A stretch of 64,000 nt of DNA from Alphaproteobacteria bacterium (lineage in GTDB: Bacteria > Pseudomonadota > Alphaproteobacteria > CASFRQ01 > SAAU01). The stretch covers positions 1 to 64,000 of the forward strand of contig SAAU01000005.1 in assembly GCA_009929265.1 (NCBI GenBank), written 5' to 3'. Position 1 is the first letter of the stretch; every line of letters starts with the position of its first letter. Of this stretch, positions 33,520 to 41,478 are shown in pieces. The notes beneath the pieces are model-generated. The model was not told the DNA's origin. It searched no databases and saw only the letters and a program-made list of their open reading frames with translations. The position numbers were made by a program, and so were the translations under genes.

Positions 33520-34380
33520 TTAATTTTCTCCTTTATGAGTAAGGTGTTTTCTTTGAGCGGGGATAAGGCGTGCTTCATCAAAGCGAGCGAGCTGATAACG
33601 CGTATAAAGAGCTTGCAGACGATTAACATAAGTTTCATCATCCGGTCGATAAATAGAAAGGGTTTTCACAAAAAGCCCTCCATTTAAGAAATGCCGCGGG
33701 TTTTTGAGGCGCAGTTGTCTGCGAAGGGTTCTCCATTTGAAATAAGCAAGAGAACGATTAAGTTCCAAAGCATATCCGTGAACAGCCTCTTCCAAAGAAG
33801 AATAAGACTTTAAACGCCAAACAGCTTTTTCCTCTTTTCCTTTAGGAATAGTCCATTCGTGCTCGCCAAAAACGTTAATTTTCTCAGTTGGATGTTTTTG
33901 GAGGTTTTCGAAAGCTTGAGCCAAAGCTAAAGAGGGAGAAATTGACCCAACCATAGGAATCAAACGTAAGATTCTTTTTGAATCATCTGTTTCTATCAGA
34001 TCATATTCTTTAGAAAGGGAATCTAAAAAGGCGTGTTCTGTTTTTAAAAGAGGTTCCTTTGTTGCAACTTTGATAGCAATCAGCATAAGATCATAACGGG
34101 TTTGCTCCAAGCGTTCATTTTCCCGCAAGATAAGAGGAAGCATAATCTTAAAGAAAACCTCAGACGTGCCTTTTTGTTGGAAATCTTCGGGAAGGCGTTT
34201 TAGGAAAAATCGAGGCGTTTTTTGAATGTTTTGAGCATTCGTCATTTCTGATTCTAAGTGACGGGCTATAAGTTTTGTTGTGCTTTGAGATGAAGAATCT
34301 TGAAAAGCAAGAATAATAAAAAAAATGCCTATAGAGCAAGTTGTAAGCAAAAGTAGAGTTTTTTTTATAAAGCTTTTCAT
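33520..34380 (-). CDS. Bax/glucosaminidase-family protein, catalytic Glu displaced
   Basis: 286 residues with an N-terminal membrane anchor (KTLLLLTTCSIGIFFIILAF). Start ATG 34380 follows AAGGGGGAC. The middle matches Bax-like peptidoglycan hydrolase relatives: RLPEDFQQKGTSEVFFKIMLPLILRENERL, then SLALAQAFENL, NVFGEHEW and SYSSLEEAVHGYALELNR. The family active site is usually AQAA-x-E-S-GWG. Here it reads AQAFENLQKH, so the Glu (158) is shifted one place and the Ser-Gly-Trp-Gly is missing. The hydrolase may be inactive or altered. Likely a periplasmic cell-wall protein. Confidence 0.75.
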   Translation of the reverse strand: MKSFIKKTLLLLTTCSIGIFFIILAFQDSSSQSTTKLIARHLESEMTNAQNIQKTPRFFLKRLPEDFQQKGTSEVFFKIMLPLILRENERLEQTRYDLMLIAIKVATKEPLLKTEHAFLDSLSKEYDLIETDDSKRILRLIPMVGSISPSLALAQAFENLQKHPTEKINVFGEHEWTIPKGKEEKAVWRLKSYSSLEEAVHGYALELNRSLAYFKWRTLRRQLRLKNPRHFLNGGLFVKTLSIYRPDDETYVNRLQALYTRYQLARFDEARLIPAQRKHLTHKGEN

Positions 34381-34456
34381 GAGTCCCCCTTGGGGTAAAT
34401 GATACTGTAGATACAATATTTTATCAATCTTTTAAAAAAAATTCAAATATTCTTTC

Positions 34457-34497
34457 AAAAAAAAGGGGAAATTTTCATTTCCCCTTCTTGTTTTTTT
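34457..34497 (-). terminator. Terminator after NfuA-type gene
   Basis: AAGGGGAAAT pairs with ATTTCCCCTT; T-runs lie on both sides. Confidence 0.8.
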
Positions 34498-34506
34498 AAA
34501 ATATAT

Positions 34507-34776
34507 TTATTTATCTAAGATATTTTTGACTTCTTTTACCTCAGGCAAAACGGCGGTTAAAAACCCTTGAACATTTTGGCTGAGTGTTTCGGCTTGATGA
34601 GGGCATCCTTCACAAGATCCATGAAGTTCCACATAAACGATACCGTCTTCGAATCCTTTATAGGAAATATCGCCCCCATGGGATTGAATAACAGGACGAA
34701 TGCGAATTTCAAGCAAAGATTTGATTAAATCTTCTGTGCTCATTTCTGTTTCAGTTTTTTGTTCTTTTTCGGTCAT
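34507..34776 (-). CDS. NifU C-terminal-domain (Nfu-type) iron-sulfur carrier
   Basis: An 89-residue protein consisting of the Nfu domain: IRPVIQSHGGDISYKGFEDGIVYVELHGSCEGCPHQAETL. Its CxxC (Cys-Glu-Gly-Cys) holds a transferable [4Fe-4S] cluster. It lacks the N-terminal Nfu domain of longer alphaproteobacterial Nfu proteins. It delivers clusters to apo-enzymes in the cytosol. Start ATG has AAAGGA nine bases upstream. It follows murJ on the same strand. Confidence 0.9.
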   Translation of the reverse strand: MTEKEQKTETEMSTEDLIKSLLEIRIRPVIQSHGGDISYKGFEDGIVYVELHGSCEGCPHQAETLSQNVQGFLTAVLPEVKEVKNILDK

Positions 34777-34799
34777 AATGATTCCTTTTTATAAATAAG

Positions 34800-36368
34800 T
34801 TAGCGTTTAAAAAGAAGTTTTATTTCTTTAAGGCTTAAAGCTTTTGAAATAAAGAGAGAAGAGACAAATGTCAAGCCCCCAATGAAAATAAGGCTGCTGA
34901 CTTTAATAAGGAGGGAAAGGCCTTTTATCTCATTCCAAGAGACGACATTTTGTAGGCAAAGGCGTTCTGTTAGAATCAAAACCCCAGCCATTAAAAGGGA
35001 GGAAAAGACGATTCGAAGGGCTCTTTTTTTGAAAAGAAGGTCCAAATGGAATTCGCCTTCTTTTTTCAAAAGATAAATATATTGCCCCAAATTAACCCAA
35101 GTCGAAATGCCGGTAGCCAAGGCAATTCCTCGATAATTAAGAACAGGAATAAGAAGGAGGGAAAAGACAATGTTTAACACCAGTCCAACAGTTGCAATTT
35201 TAACAGGGGTCTTGGTGTCTCCTTTGGCATAAAAGAAAGGCATAAGCGTTTTTGTTAGCATATAAGCGGGAAGCCCGATGGCATACGCCTCTAAAGCTGC
35301 AGCGGTATGAAGGGTTGTTTCAAAGGAAAAAGCACCACGTTGAAATAAAAGGCGAATAATAGGTGTGCTGAGGGTAATCAAGCCAAACATGGCGCCTAAA
35401 GACATCATTAAGGCAAGTTCTAACCCGCGGTTAATTTGATAATAGGCTTTCTGATTTTCATGGGTTTTAATATGCCTTGAAATCAAAGGTAAAAGAGCTG
35501 TCCCAATCGAAACGCCAATAATTCCAACAGGCAGTTGGAAAAGCCGGTGGGCATAATTCAACCAAGAAACGGCACCAGCCCCTAAGAAGGAAACAAGAAA
35601 GACATCAAAAAAGAGGTTGATTTGATAAATGCCAGATCCAAAAATTCCAGGTATCATCCGTTTAAGGAGGAGCTTAACATCCGAGTCTTTTTTTGAAAAC
35701 GTTTCTTTTGGGCTAGAAAGCGTCATCACAAGACCTTCTTTTCTGACAAAATAGGTCAAAAAAAGAAACTGAACAATGCCGGCAAAAAAGACTCCCCAAG
35801 AAAGCGCTAAAGCAGGGGAATTTAAAAATGGATTTAGCAAGAATAAAGCCCCAATCATAATAAGATTCATAAGAGTCGGGGTAAATGCTGGTGCTGCAAA
35901 CTTTCCAAGAGAATTAAGAATGCAAGAATATAAGGATACCAAAGAAATCATCATTAAAAAAGGAAAAGTGATTCTAGAAAGAAGTGTTGTAAATTCGAGT
36001 TTTCCTGGAATACTTGAAAAGCCTGGGGCCAAAAGGCTCATCGCAAAAGGCATAAAAATCTCAACAAAAAGAACAAGGAAAAGAAGCGTATAAAAAAGAA
36101 GGGCGAAAACTTTTTTGGAAAATAAAAGGGCCTCTTTTTTTCCTTTTTCATGAAAGATTCCTGTAAAAATGGGGATGAAGGAAACATTAAGTGAGCCTTC
36201 TGCAAAAAAAGATCTAAAAAGATTTGGAAAGCGTAAAGCAACAAAAAAAGCATCTGCTGCCAAGCTTGCCCCCAAGAATTTTGCAATGCAAACATCTCGA
36301 AGGAACCCGACAAGGCGACTGACAAGCGTCCACCCCCCTAATGTGGTGACAGATCTAATAAAAGACAT
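34800..36368 (-). CDS. murJ: Lipid II flippase MurJ
   Basis: Inner-membrane transporter that flips the peptidoglycan precursor lipid II. 522 residues with about 14 predicted membrane helices. Family signatures: TLVSRLVGFLRDVCIAKFLGASLAADAFFVALRFPNLFRSFFAEG at the start, including the Arg residues of the central cavity, and SWLNYAHRLFQLPVGIIGVSIGTALLPLIS in the middle. Start ATG is preceded by GGAAAGGAAAG. Confidence 0.95.
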   Translation of the reverse strand: MSFIRSVTTLGGWTLVSRLVGFLRDVCIAKFLGASLAADAFFVALRFPNLFRSFFAEGSLNVSFIPIFTGIFHEKGKKEALLFSKKVFALLFYTLLFLVLFVEIFMPFAMSLLAPGFSSIPGKLEFTTLLSRITFPFLMMISLVSLYSCILNSLGKFAAPAFTPTLMNLIMIGALFLLNPFLNSPALALSWGVFFAGIVQFLFLTYFVRKEGLVMTLSSPKETFSKKDSDVKLLLKRMIPGIFGSGIYQINLFFDVFLVSFLGAGAVSWLNYAHRLFQLPVGIIGVSIGTALLPLISRHIKTHENQKAYYQINRGLELALMMSLGAMFGLITLSTPIIRLLFQRGAFSFETTLHTAAALEAYAIGLPAYMLTKTLMPFFYAKGDTKTPVKIATVGLVLNIVFSLLLIPVLNYRGIALATGISTWVNLGQYIYLLKKEGEFHLDLLFKKRALRIVFSSLLMAGVLILTERLCLQNVVSWNEIKGLSLLIKVSSLIFIGGLTFVSSLFISKALSLKEIKLLFKR

Positions 36369-36463
36369 GGCTTTCCTTTCCCTTTTTTTTCTGTTATACT
36401 TGAAAAGAAAAACTTTAACAAGAACTCTTCAAAAAAAAATTAAAAGACAACAAAAAAAACATC

Positions 36464-36492
36464 TTGACAAAAAAATAATTTAAAGATAAAGT
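36464..36492 (+). promoter_or_regulatory. Promoter of the 66-residue protein gene
   Basis: A perfect TTGACA, 17 bases, then TAAAGT (four of six), 30 bases before the ATG. Confidence 0.55.
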
Positions 36493-36521
36493 CAAAGAAA
36501 ATTAAGAAAAAGGAGTTAGCA

Positions 36522-36722
36522 ATGTCTAATTTAGTTCATACAGGAGCAGGTGTTCAAGAGATCTTGCGCGAAGTAAAGAATGGCGCTTTTGCAAGTGCTG
36601 TTGTTTATCCAAGCGGAAAAGAATCTAAAGAATCTTGGAGTCTTGGAAAAAGAGCCAAAAACTACGGAAATGAACATATCGGGTATGTTAAAAAAGTTAA
36701 AGGTAATTCAAGAGTAGCTTAA
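36522..36722 (+). CDS. Small basic protein of unknown function (66 residues)
   Basis: ATG with a strong AAAAAGGAG at the right spacing, its own promoter and its own terminator, which argues for a real, well-expressed gene. The product has no signal peptide, membrane helix or Cys. The composition is basic (Lys/Arg-rich C-terminal half: SLGKRAKNYGNEHIGYVKKVKGNSRVA), and the N-terminal part looks helical (GVQEILREVKNGAF). Not recognised. A nucleic-acid- or ribosome-binding role would fit its charge but is a guess. Confidence 0.65.
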   Translation: MSNLVHTGAGVQEILREVKNGAFASAVVYPSGKESKESWSLGKRAKNYGNEHIGYVKKVKGNSRVA

Positions 36723-36752
36723 AAGCCATTCTTTTGATACAAAATATGGATT

Positions 36753-36793
36753 AAAGGTGTTTTCTCCAAATATGGAGAGAATGCCTTTTTTTA
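36753..36793 (+). terminator. Terminator of the 66-residue protein gene
   Basis: AAAGG and CTCCA pair with TGGAG and CCTTT in a two-part stem, followed by seven T. Confidence 0.75.
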
Positions 36794-36879
36794 TGGAAAG
36801 AAAAGAAGGTTCCTTTAAAAAAAAGATTAAAAATAAGAGAGGCAAAATAGTTTTTAAAAATTCTTAAGAACTTTTTGAA

Positions 36880-37040
36880 TTTAAAAATAAAAAGCCCCGA
36901 GAAAAACCCGGGGCTTGGAAAGAAGGGCAGGGGGAGAATAAAAGCCCTTCCCTTTCCTAAGGAGACACTTTTGGGGAGAGATAAACAGATTACTGTTTTT
37001 TTGTGTCCCCTCATATAAAAAAGGTTGTTCCTTTCTTATG
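36880..37040 (-). ncRNA. Candidate small RNA of about 160 bases with CU-rich loops
   Basis: A complete minus-strand transcription unit without a plausible protein. It has a near-perfect promoter (37047-37075) and a small 5' hairpin (AAAGG/CCTTT). Hairpin 1 (36961-37010) pairs GGGGACAC with GTGTCTCC, with an inner AAACAG/CTGTTT stem. Hairpin 2 (36917-36957) pairs GGAAA..GAAGGGC with GCCCTTC..TTTCC. A GC-rich terminator (36892-36916, AAGCCCCG/CGGGGCTT) ends in TTTTTATTTTT. Two predicted unpaired segments read CUCUCCCC and UUCUCCCCCU, complementary to G-rich ribosome sites. It does not fit 6S, SRP, tmRNA or RNase P RNA. Confidence 0.65.
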
Positions 37041-37046
37041 GATTAG

Positions 37047-37075
37047 ATAATAGAAGATAAAAATACTTCTGTCAA
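37047..37075 (-). promoter_or_regulatory. Strong sigma70-type promoter of the small RNA
   Basis: On the minus strand: TTGACA, exactly 17 bases, TATTAT. It is the best promoter match seen in the window. Confidence 0.7.
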
Positions 37076-37272
37076 CATTTTTGTTGTTTTTTTATTTTCT
37101 TTCAAATCAATGAGTTATTAACTTTTCTTATAAAAAACTTTTTTTCTTTTTTAAAGATGTTGATTTTGTTTGATTTTATAAAGAATTTTATCAAAATAAA
37201 GCTTAAATGGAATTCTTTTTTCACAAGAGGGAAAAAGGAGCTAAAAACTTCAAATTATTGAAAAAAATACTC
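37076..37272. other. AT-rich spacer between sRNA promoter and tetR promoter
   Basis: Part of a 617-base stretch without protein genes (36723-37339). This portion is very AT-rich with many A- and T-tracts. I see no convincing gene, repeat or terminator in it; it may simply separate two divergent promoters or be curved DNA. Confidence 0.5.
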
Positions 37273-37310
37273 TTGTGTTTCGTCTTTTTTTTATATATTA
37301 TACTAATAAT
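37273..37310 (+). promoter_or_regulatory. Promoter and possible operator of the TetR gene
   Basis: TTGTGT (37273), 17 bases, TATTAT (37296). The -10 overlaps an inverted repeat ATTAT-N4-ATAAT (37297-37310), a plausible autoregulatory site for the TetR-type protein. Confidence 0.45.
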
Positions 37311-37339
37311 GATTTTATAAAAATAATTAGGAATTTAAA

Positions 37340-37963
37340 ATGTCAAGGCCGAGTCAACATATTGATAAAAAGCTTCTTAAAACAGGACTTCAAATTCTTG
37401 TCGAAAAAGGGATAGATGATTTGAAAGTGACAACTGTTTGCAAACGGGCAAAGGTTAATCCTGGAATGTTTGTATATTATTTTAAAAACAAAGAAAATTT
37501 TATTGATAAAGTTTTGGAATATTTAAAAGAGGATTTATTTGAATCTGAGTCTTTTGAGCATATTCAAACCTATTCTTGGCGGAAAAAAATTGAAGAATTT
37601 CTATATATTTCATCCATGTTTGTTGTAAAATATTCAAAGCTTTCCTACCAAGCAACGCACAGTATTTTGCTTAATCAAAAAACGCCGAGTCCTGTTTTAA
37701 AAGAGCATTTTAAAAGACGATTTTCTCATTTGAAAAAGTTGTTGGAAGAGGGCGAAAATCTAGGACAAATTAAGCTTTCCCTTCCTATTGAAGAAGCAAC
37801 GGTTATGATTATTACGTCCATAGATGCGCCTCTTTTTTATGCCTATTCTCAGGTCAGTATCTTTGATGAATCGAGTAAAGAGCATCTTAAAGATCCAGAA
37901 AATATTCGCAAAAGAATTAAGGCTGTTTTGCGTTCAATAGAAGTTTTGGACAATCCCTCTTAG
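37340..37963 (+). CDS. TetR/AcrR-family transcriptional regulator
   Basis: A 207-residue repressor-type protein. The N-terminal helix-turn-helix is clear: LLKTGLQILVEKGIDDLKVTTVCKRAKVNPGMFVYYFKNKENFIDKVL. The C-terminal ligand domain is helical and not assignable to a ligand. It faces the end of the ATPase operon; its stop codon overlaps that of atpG (37960-37963) with no terminator between. Its target may be itself or the divergent sRNA region; no efflux pump gene is adjacent. Confidence 0.9.
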   Translation: MSRPSQHIDKKLLKTGLQILVEKGIDDLKVTTVCKRAKVNPGMFVYYFKNKENFIDKVLEYLKEDLFESESFEHIQTYSWRKKIEEFLYISSMFVVKYSKLSYQATHSILLNQKTPSPVLKEHFKRRFSHLKKLLEEGENLGQIKLSLPIEEATVMIITSIDAPLFYAYSQVSIFDESSKEHLKDPENIRKRIKAVLRSIEVLDNPS

Positions 37964-38856
37964 TTTTTTTTCTTATCCTTTTTTTTCAAAAGACTTGCCC
38001 CTGTGATGATGTCAATCAATTCAGAGGTAATAGCTTCTTGCCTTGCCTGTTGATATTGCAAAGTCATTTCTTCCAAGTTTTCATCAATATTTTTTTCTGC
38101 CGCTTGCATATTGATGAGCCGCGTATGATATTCCGCCGATAAAGAATTTGCCAAAGCCAAAGAAACATCTGCAATTAAAAGTTCTTGAATAAAAGAAGAA
38201 TAAAGCTTTTTTGGTGAAATTGAAAAGAAAGGTATTTTGTTTGTTGCCCATTTCGTTTGCTTTAATTTTGTGAAAAAATCAGGAGTTAAAGGGTAAATAA
38301 GGGTTTGTTCAACCTTCGGAAGGGAAAGGCCTTGTCCTCGTTTATTATGAAAAAGGACAATGTTTTTAATGCCGTGTGTTTGCAAAAGCGCATCCACCTC
38401 TCTAATAACCAAAATGGCCGTTGAGTTAATCACAGACACGGAATTTAAAAGCGAAAAATGGGAATGGATTTGTCGGCCTTTCAAAAGAGAGAGGAGTCGT
38501 TTTCCAAAAAGAATATAAGTCACATCCTTTTCATTGAGCCCGACATCAGTTATATATTGATTGCTTTTTTCAACCAAATCTCTGTTAAATTTCCCCACCA
38601 ATCCATTGTCAGATCCAATCAAAATGAAAAGGGTTTTATTCTTTAAAGAAGGCATACGGACAGGTAAATTTTGAATAGCATTGCGTTTAAGCAACCCTTG
38701 TAAGCCTTTCAGAATTGTTTTCCTATATTGAATGAGGGATTTTTCCGCCTCGTCATATTGCAAAATACTAACCGCAGAAAGAGATTTCATCGTGCTGACA
38801 ATTTCACGAAGATCTGTTGTTGTTTTGATACGACGTTTTAGAAGTTCCATAGCCAT
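37960..38856 (-). CDS. atpG: N-ATPase subunit gamma
   Basis: Central stalk of the F1 motor. 298 residues with the gamma landmarks at both ends: ELLKRRIKTTTDLREIVSTMKSLSAVSI and SLALANSLSAEYHTRLINMQAAEKNIDE, and a helical C-terminus (QARQEAITSELIDIITGASLL). It is the last gene of the atpDCQRBEFAG cluster, one base after atpA, the fixed order of N-type ATPases. No delta subunit gene is present, as expected for this class. Confidence 0.92.
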   Translation of the reverse strand: MAMELLKRRIKTTTDLREIVSTMKSLSAVSILQYDEAEKSLIQYRKTILKGLQGLLKRNAIQNLPVRMPSLKNKTLFILIGSDNGLVGKFNRDLVEKSNQYITDVGLNEKDVTYILFGKRLLSLLKGRQIHSHFSLLNSVSVINSTAILVIREVDALLQTHGIKNIVLFHNKRGQGLSLPKVEQTLIYPLTPDFFTKLKQTKWATNKIPFFSISPKKLYSSFIQELLIADVSLALANSLSAEYHTRLINMQAAEKNIDENLEEMTLQYQQARQEAITSELIDIITGASLLKKKDKKKN

Positions 38857-40383
38857 TTAGACAGTCTCCACGGGAAAATTCTCTTGAAGGAGTTTTGAAA
38901 AGACACTTTTCATTTTCTCTTTTATTTGAGGGGTAAGTTTGGAATGATTTAAAATCGCTTGAGAGACATCCTCAAGTTTTTCGTTCATGGCTTGAGAAAG
39001 AAGCGTTTCTGCCTTTAAGATATTCTCTTCTGATAAATTATCTAAAAGCCCTTCATTTGTCGCAAACAAAACCGCAATTTGTTCGGTCACTTTCATGGGG
39101 TGGAATTGAATTTGTTTTAAGATAGCACGAATAGCTCGACCACGTTTAAGGCGCTCCTCGGTTTCTTTATCCAATTGAGTTCCGAATCTGGCAAACGACT
39201 CCAATTCTTCAAACTGAGAATAAAACAACTTTAACGGCCCAACCAATCCGCGATAAGCAGGAAGCTGGGCGTCTCCCCCGACCCGAGAAACAGAAGGCCC
39301 TGTATCGATTGCGGGCATAATGCCTTTGTTAAATAAAGGTGCAGAAAGGTAAATTTGTCCATCTGTAATGGAAATTACATTTGTTGGAATGTAGGCTGAA
39401 ATGTTTCCAGCTTCTGTTGCAACAATCGGGAGAGCGGTTAAAGATCCCCCTCCAAACGCATCAGTTAAATGCGTAGCTCTTTCCAAAAGACGGGAGTGAA
39501 TATAGAAAATATCCCCCGGAAAAGCTTCCCGTCCTGGTGGGCGTTTCAACAATAAAGACATTTGACGATAGGCTCTGGCATGGGACGTTAAATCATCATA
39601 GACAATAAGGACATTTTTCCCTTGTTCCATAAAATATTCGCCGATGGTTGTGGCGGCATAAGGGGCAATAAATTGAAGCCCCGGTTCATCTTCACCAGAG
39701 GCCACAACGACAATGGTTTTTTCCATAACGCCGTGCTCTTTCAAATTTTCAATCACACGTGCAGTGGCTGAAAGACGTTGCCCAATCGTGCAATAAATAC
39801 ATAAGACATCAGAATCTTTTTGATTGATAATTGTATCAAGGGCTAAAGCTGTTTTTCCTGTTTGTCTATCGCCCAAGATAAGCTCCCGTTGTCCTCGTCC
39901 AATTGGAATAAACGAATCGACAGCCTTAATCCCTGTTTGTAAAGGAGTATCAACTTCTTTTCTGGCAATAATAGGATAAGCTTCTCGTTCAACAGGAAGA
40001 CGCTTTTCAAAAGAGGGTATAACCCGGCCATCTAAAGAATCTCCAAGCGGGGAAATAACGCGCCCCAAAAGGCTTTCTCCAACAGGGACATCTACAACTC
40101 GATTGGTGCGATAAACCTTATCTCCGGCTTTAAGAGAGCTAGAATCATTCAAAAAAACAACGCCAACTTCATCTTCATAAAGGGTTTGAGCGATACCTTG
40201 AACGCCATTTTCAAAAGTGAGAAGTTCATCGGCTTTTACATTTTTAAGACCGTTAACAAGGGCTGTTCCCGAATTTAAGGAATAAATCCGACTGATTTCC
40301 TTGTCTTCTAATTCAACGCTTGGTTGTTCAAGACTTTTTTCGATTGCATCAAATGTCTGTTCCGCTGTTTTTTTGAACATCAT
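38857..40383 (-). CDS. atpA: N-ATPase subunit alpha
   Basis: Non-catalytic nucleotide-binding F1 subunit. 508 residues. Walker [23 protein letters not shown], and [17 protein letters not shown] are the alpha-subunit signatures. The N-terminus ([18 protein letters not shown]) differs from the conserved I-S-x-I-L-K start of standard alpha subunits, in keeping with a stator lacking delta. Two adjacent ATGs are possible; AGGA precedes both. Confidence 0.95.
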   Translation of the reverse strand: MMFKKTAEQTFDAIEKSLEQPSVELEDKEISRIYSLNSGTALVNGLKNVKADELLTFENGVQGIAQTLYEDEVGVVFLNDSSSLKAGDKVYRTNRVVDVPVGESLLGRVISPLGDSLDGRVIPSFEKRLPVEREAYPIIARKEVDTPLQTGIKAVDSFIPIGRGQRELILGDRQTGKTALALDTIINQKDSDVLCIYCTIGQRLSATARVIENLKEHGVMEKTIVVVASGEDEPGLQFIAPYAATTIGEYFMEQGKNVLIVYDDLTSHARAYRQMSLLLKRPPGREAFPGDIFYIHSRLLERATHLTDAFGGGSLTALPIVATEAGNISAYIPTNVISITDGQIYLSAPLFNKGIMPAIDTGPSVSRVGGDAQLPAYRGLVGPLKLFYSQFEELESFARFGTQLDKETEERLKRGRAIRAILKQIQFHPMKVTEQIAVLFATNEGLLDNLSEENILKAETLLSQAMNEKLEDVSQAILNHSKLTPQIKEKMKSVFSKLLQENFPVETV

Positions 40384-41166
40384 TTACTTCCTATCTTTTT
40401 TTGTATTTAGATTTTTTAGGATTTTTTCAGTTTCTAAAGAAAACGTTTCCAAATACCCATTTAAGGACCATGAAAAATTTCTTTCCCCGGCAGAAACTTC
40501 AATGCCACACAAAATATTATCTTCTTTTTCAAAGGTGAAATGAACCTCTTTAGGAAGGGTAAACTTTTGGATAAAGAAGGACTGAATAGCCTCAATCGTT
40601 TCGTCCGAAAAAGCCAAGTCAGAGGCGAAAATGATTTCTTTAGAAAGAAGGGCGTTTTGCCTAAAATCCTTTATTTTTTCTGCATCAAGCTTTGAAAGTT
40701 TCTCCTTAAAAGACATAAAAATGGCGTTGGAAAGAGAAGAATTTGAAATTTCTTTAAGGGCTTTACTTGAAAGGGTTTTAAAGTTTTGAACAAAAAGACC
40801 CTGTAAAGCTTCTTTAAAAGATTTTTGCTCCTCTAATAAGCTTTTCGACCATTTTTCTTTTTCTTTTTCAACGTCCACTTTGGCCTTTTTAGAAAGAGTT
40901 TCTTTAAGAGTTTCAGATTCTTTTCGTGCTTTTTCTAAAAGAGATTCTTTTTCTTTTTGCAAAGATTGAATCTGATTTTCATAAGTTTTCTTTTCAATTT
41001 CCGCTTTTTCTTTAAGAGAGACAGCTTCCTCGATTCGGGCATTTATTTTAGTCTGTCTTTCTTCAACCATTTTTAAGACGGGGCGATATAAAAATCGTTT
41101 CAAAAGCCACATCAATACAAAAAGGTTTATAATCTGTGCGGTAAATGTTAAAAGATCAATTCCCAT
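40384..41166 (-). CDS. atpF: N-ATPase subunit b, long form
   Basis: Peripheral stalk protein. An N-terminal membrane helix (LLTFTAQIINLFVLMWLLKRFLYRPVLKMVEERQTKI) is followed by a long Glu/Lys coiled coil. A C-terminal globular-looking part (LPKEVHFTFEKEDNILCGIEVSAGERNFSWSLNGYLE) resembles the end of a delta subunit. At 260 residues it is about 100 longer than the usual b subunit. This fits N-ATPases, in which b is enlarged and no separate delta exists. Confidence 0.9.
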   Translation of the reverse strand: MGIDLLTFTAQIINLFVLMWLLKRFLYRPVLKMVEERQTKINARIEEAVSLKEKAEIEKKTYENQIQSLQKEKESLLEKARKESETLKETLSKKAKVDVEKEKEKWSKSLLEEQKSFKEALQGLFVQNFKTLSSKALKEISNSSLSNAIFMSFKEKLSKLDAEKIKDFRQNALLSKEIIFASDLAFSDETIEAIQSFFIQKFTLPKEVHFTFEKEDNILCGIEVSAGERNFSWSLNGYLETFSLETEKILKNLNTKKDRK

Positions 41167-41175
41167 AAAATTTTC

Positions 41176-41454
41176 CTATTTTGCTGCGATTTGAATGGCA
41201 TAATTCCAAAAAGGGTTAAAGTAAAGAATCAAAATCGTAATAACGAAAGAATAAATAGCCGTTGATTCAACCATAGCCATGGCAACGAAAAGGGTTCGTG
41301 TAATGGTGTTGGCTTCATCTGGTTGTTGGGCAATCGCTTGAAGGGCAGAGGCTGCGGCATGTCCTTCCCCAAAACCAGCACTCATTCCGCCGATAGAAAT
41401 ACAAAGCCCTGCTGCTAAAACAGAAAAAGCTCCAATAAGTGTAATTGCATCCAT
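41176..41454 (-). CDS. atpE: N-ATPase c subunit (rotor ring), Na+-site residues plus second carboxylate
   Basis: 92 residues forming two membrane helices joined by the polar loop (QQPDE). Helix 1 carries Glu30 (GFGEGHAAASALQ) at the place of Gln32 in the Na+ enzyme of Ilyobacter. Helix 2 carries Val62-Glu63-Ser64-Thr65 and Tyr68 (VESTAIYS), the other Na+ ligands. Two carboxylates per site is a known variant in N-type rings, and the coupling ion (Na+ or H+) cannot be decided from sequence. The ribosome site is GGAG. Confidence 0.93.
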   Translation of the reverse strand: MDAITLIGAFSVLAAGLCISIGGMSAGFGEGHAAASALQAIAQQPDEANTITRTLFVAMAMVESTAIYSFVITILILYFNPFWNYAIQIAAK

Positions 41455-41478
41455 AATTTTCTCCTTTATTTCAAGTGG

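Noticed and set aside
36751-37014. 87-codon minus-strand frame inside the sRNA region
   Set aside because: It runs through a strong terminator, has a poor ribosome spacing and an unlikely Phe-rich composition. The RNA structure explains the region better.
36880-37040. Assignment of the sRNA as 6S RNA
   Set aside because: 6S needs pairing of its 5' and 3' ends into one long rod with a central bubble; here consecutive local hairpins are seen instead.
37135-37260. 34-codon frame beginning at an ATG near 37158
   Set aside because: No ribosome site, AT-driven Lys/Phe/Ile composition; no support as a gene.
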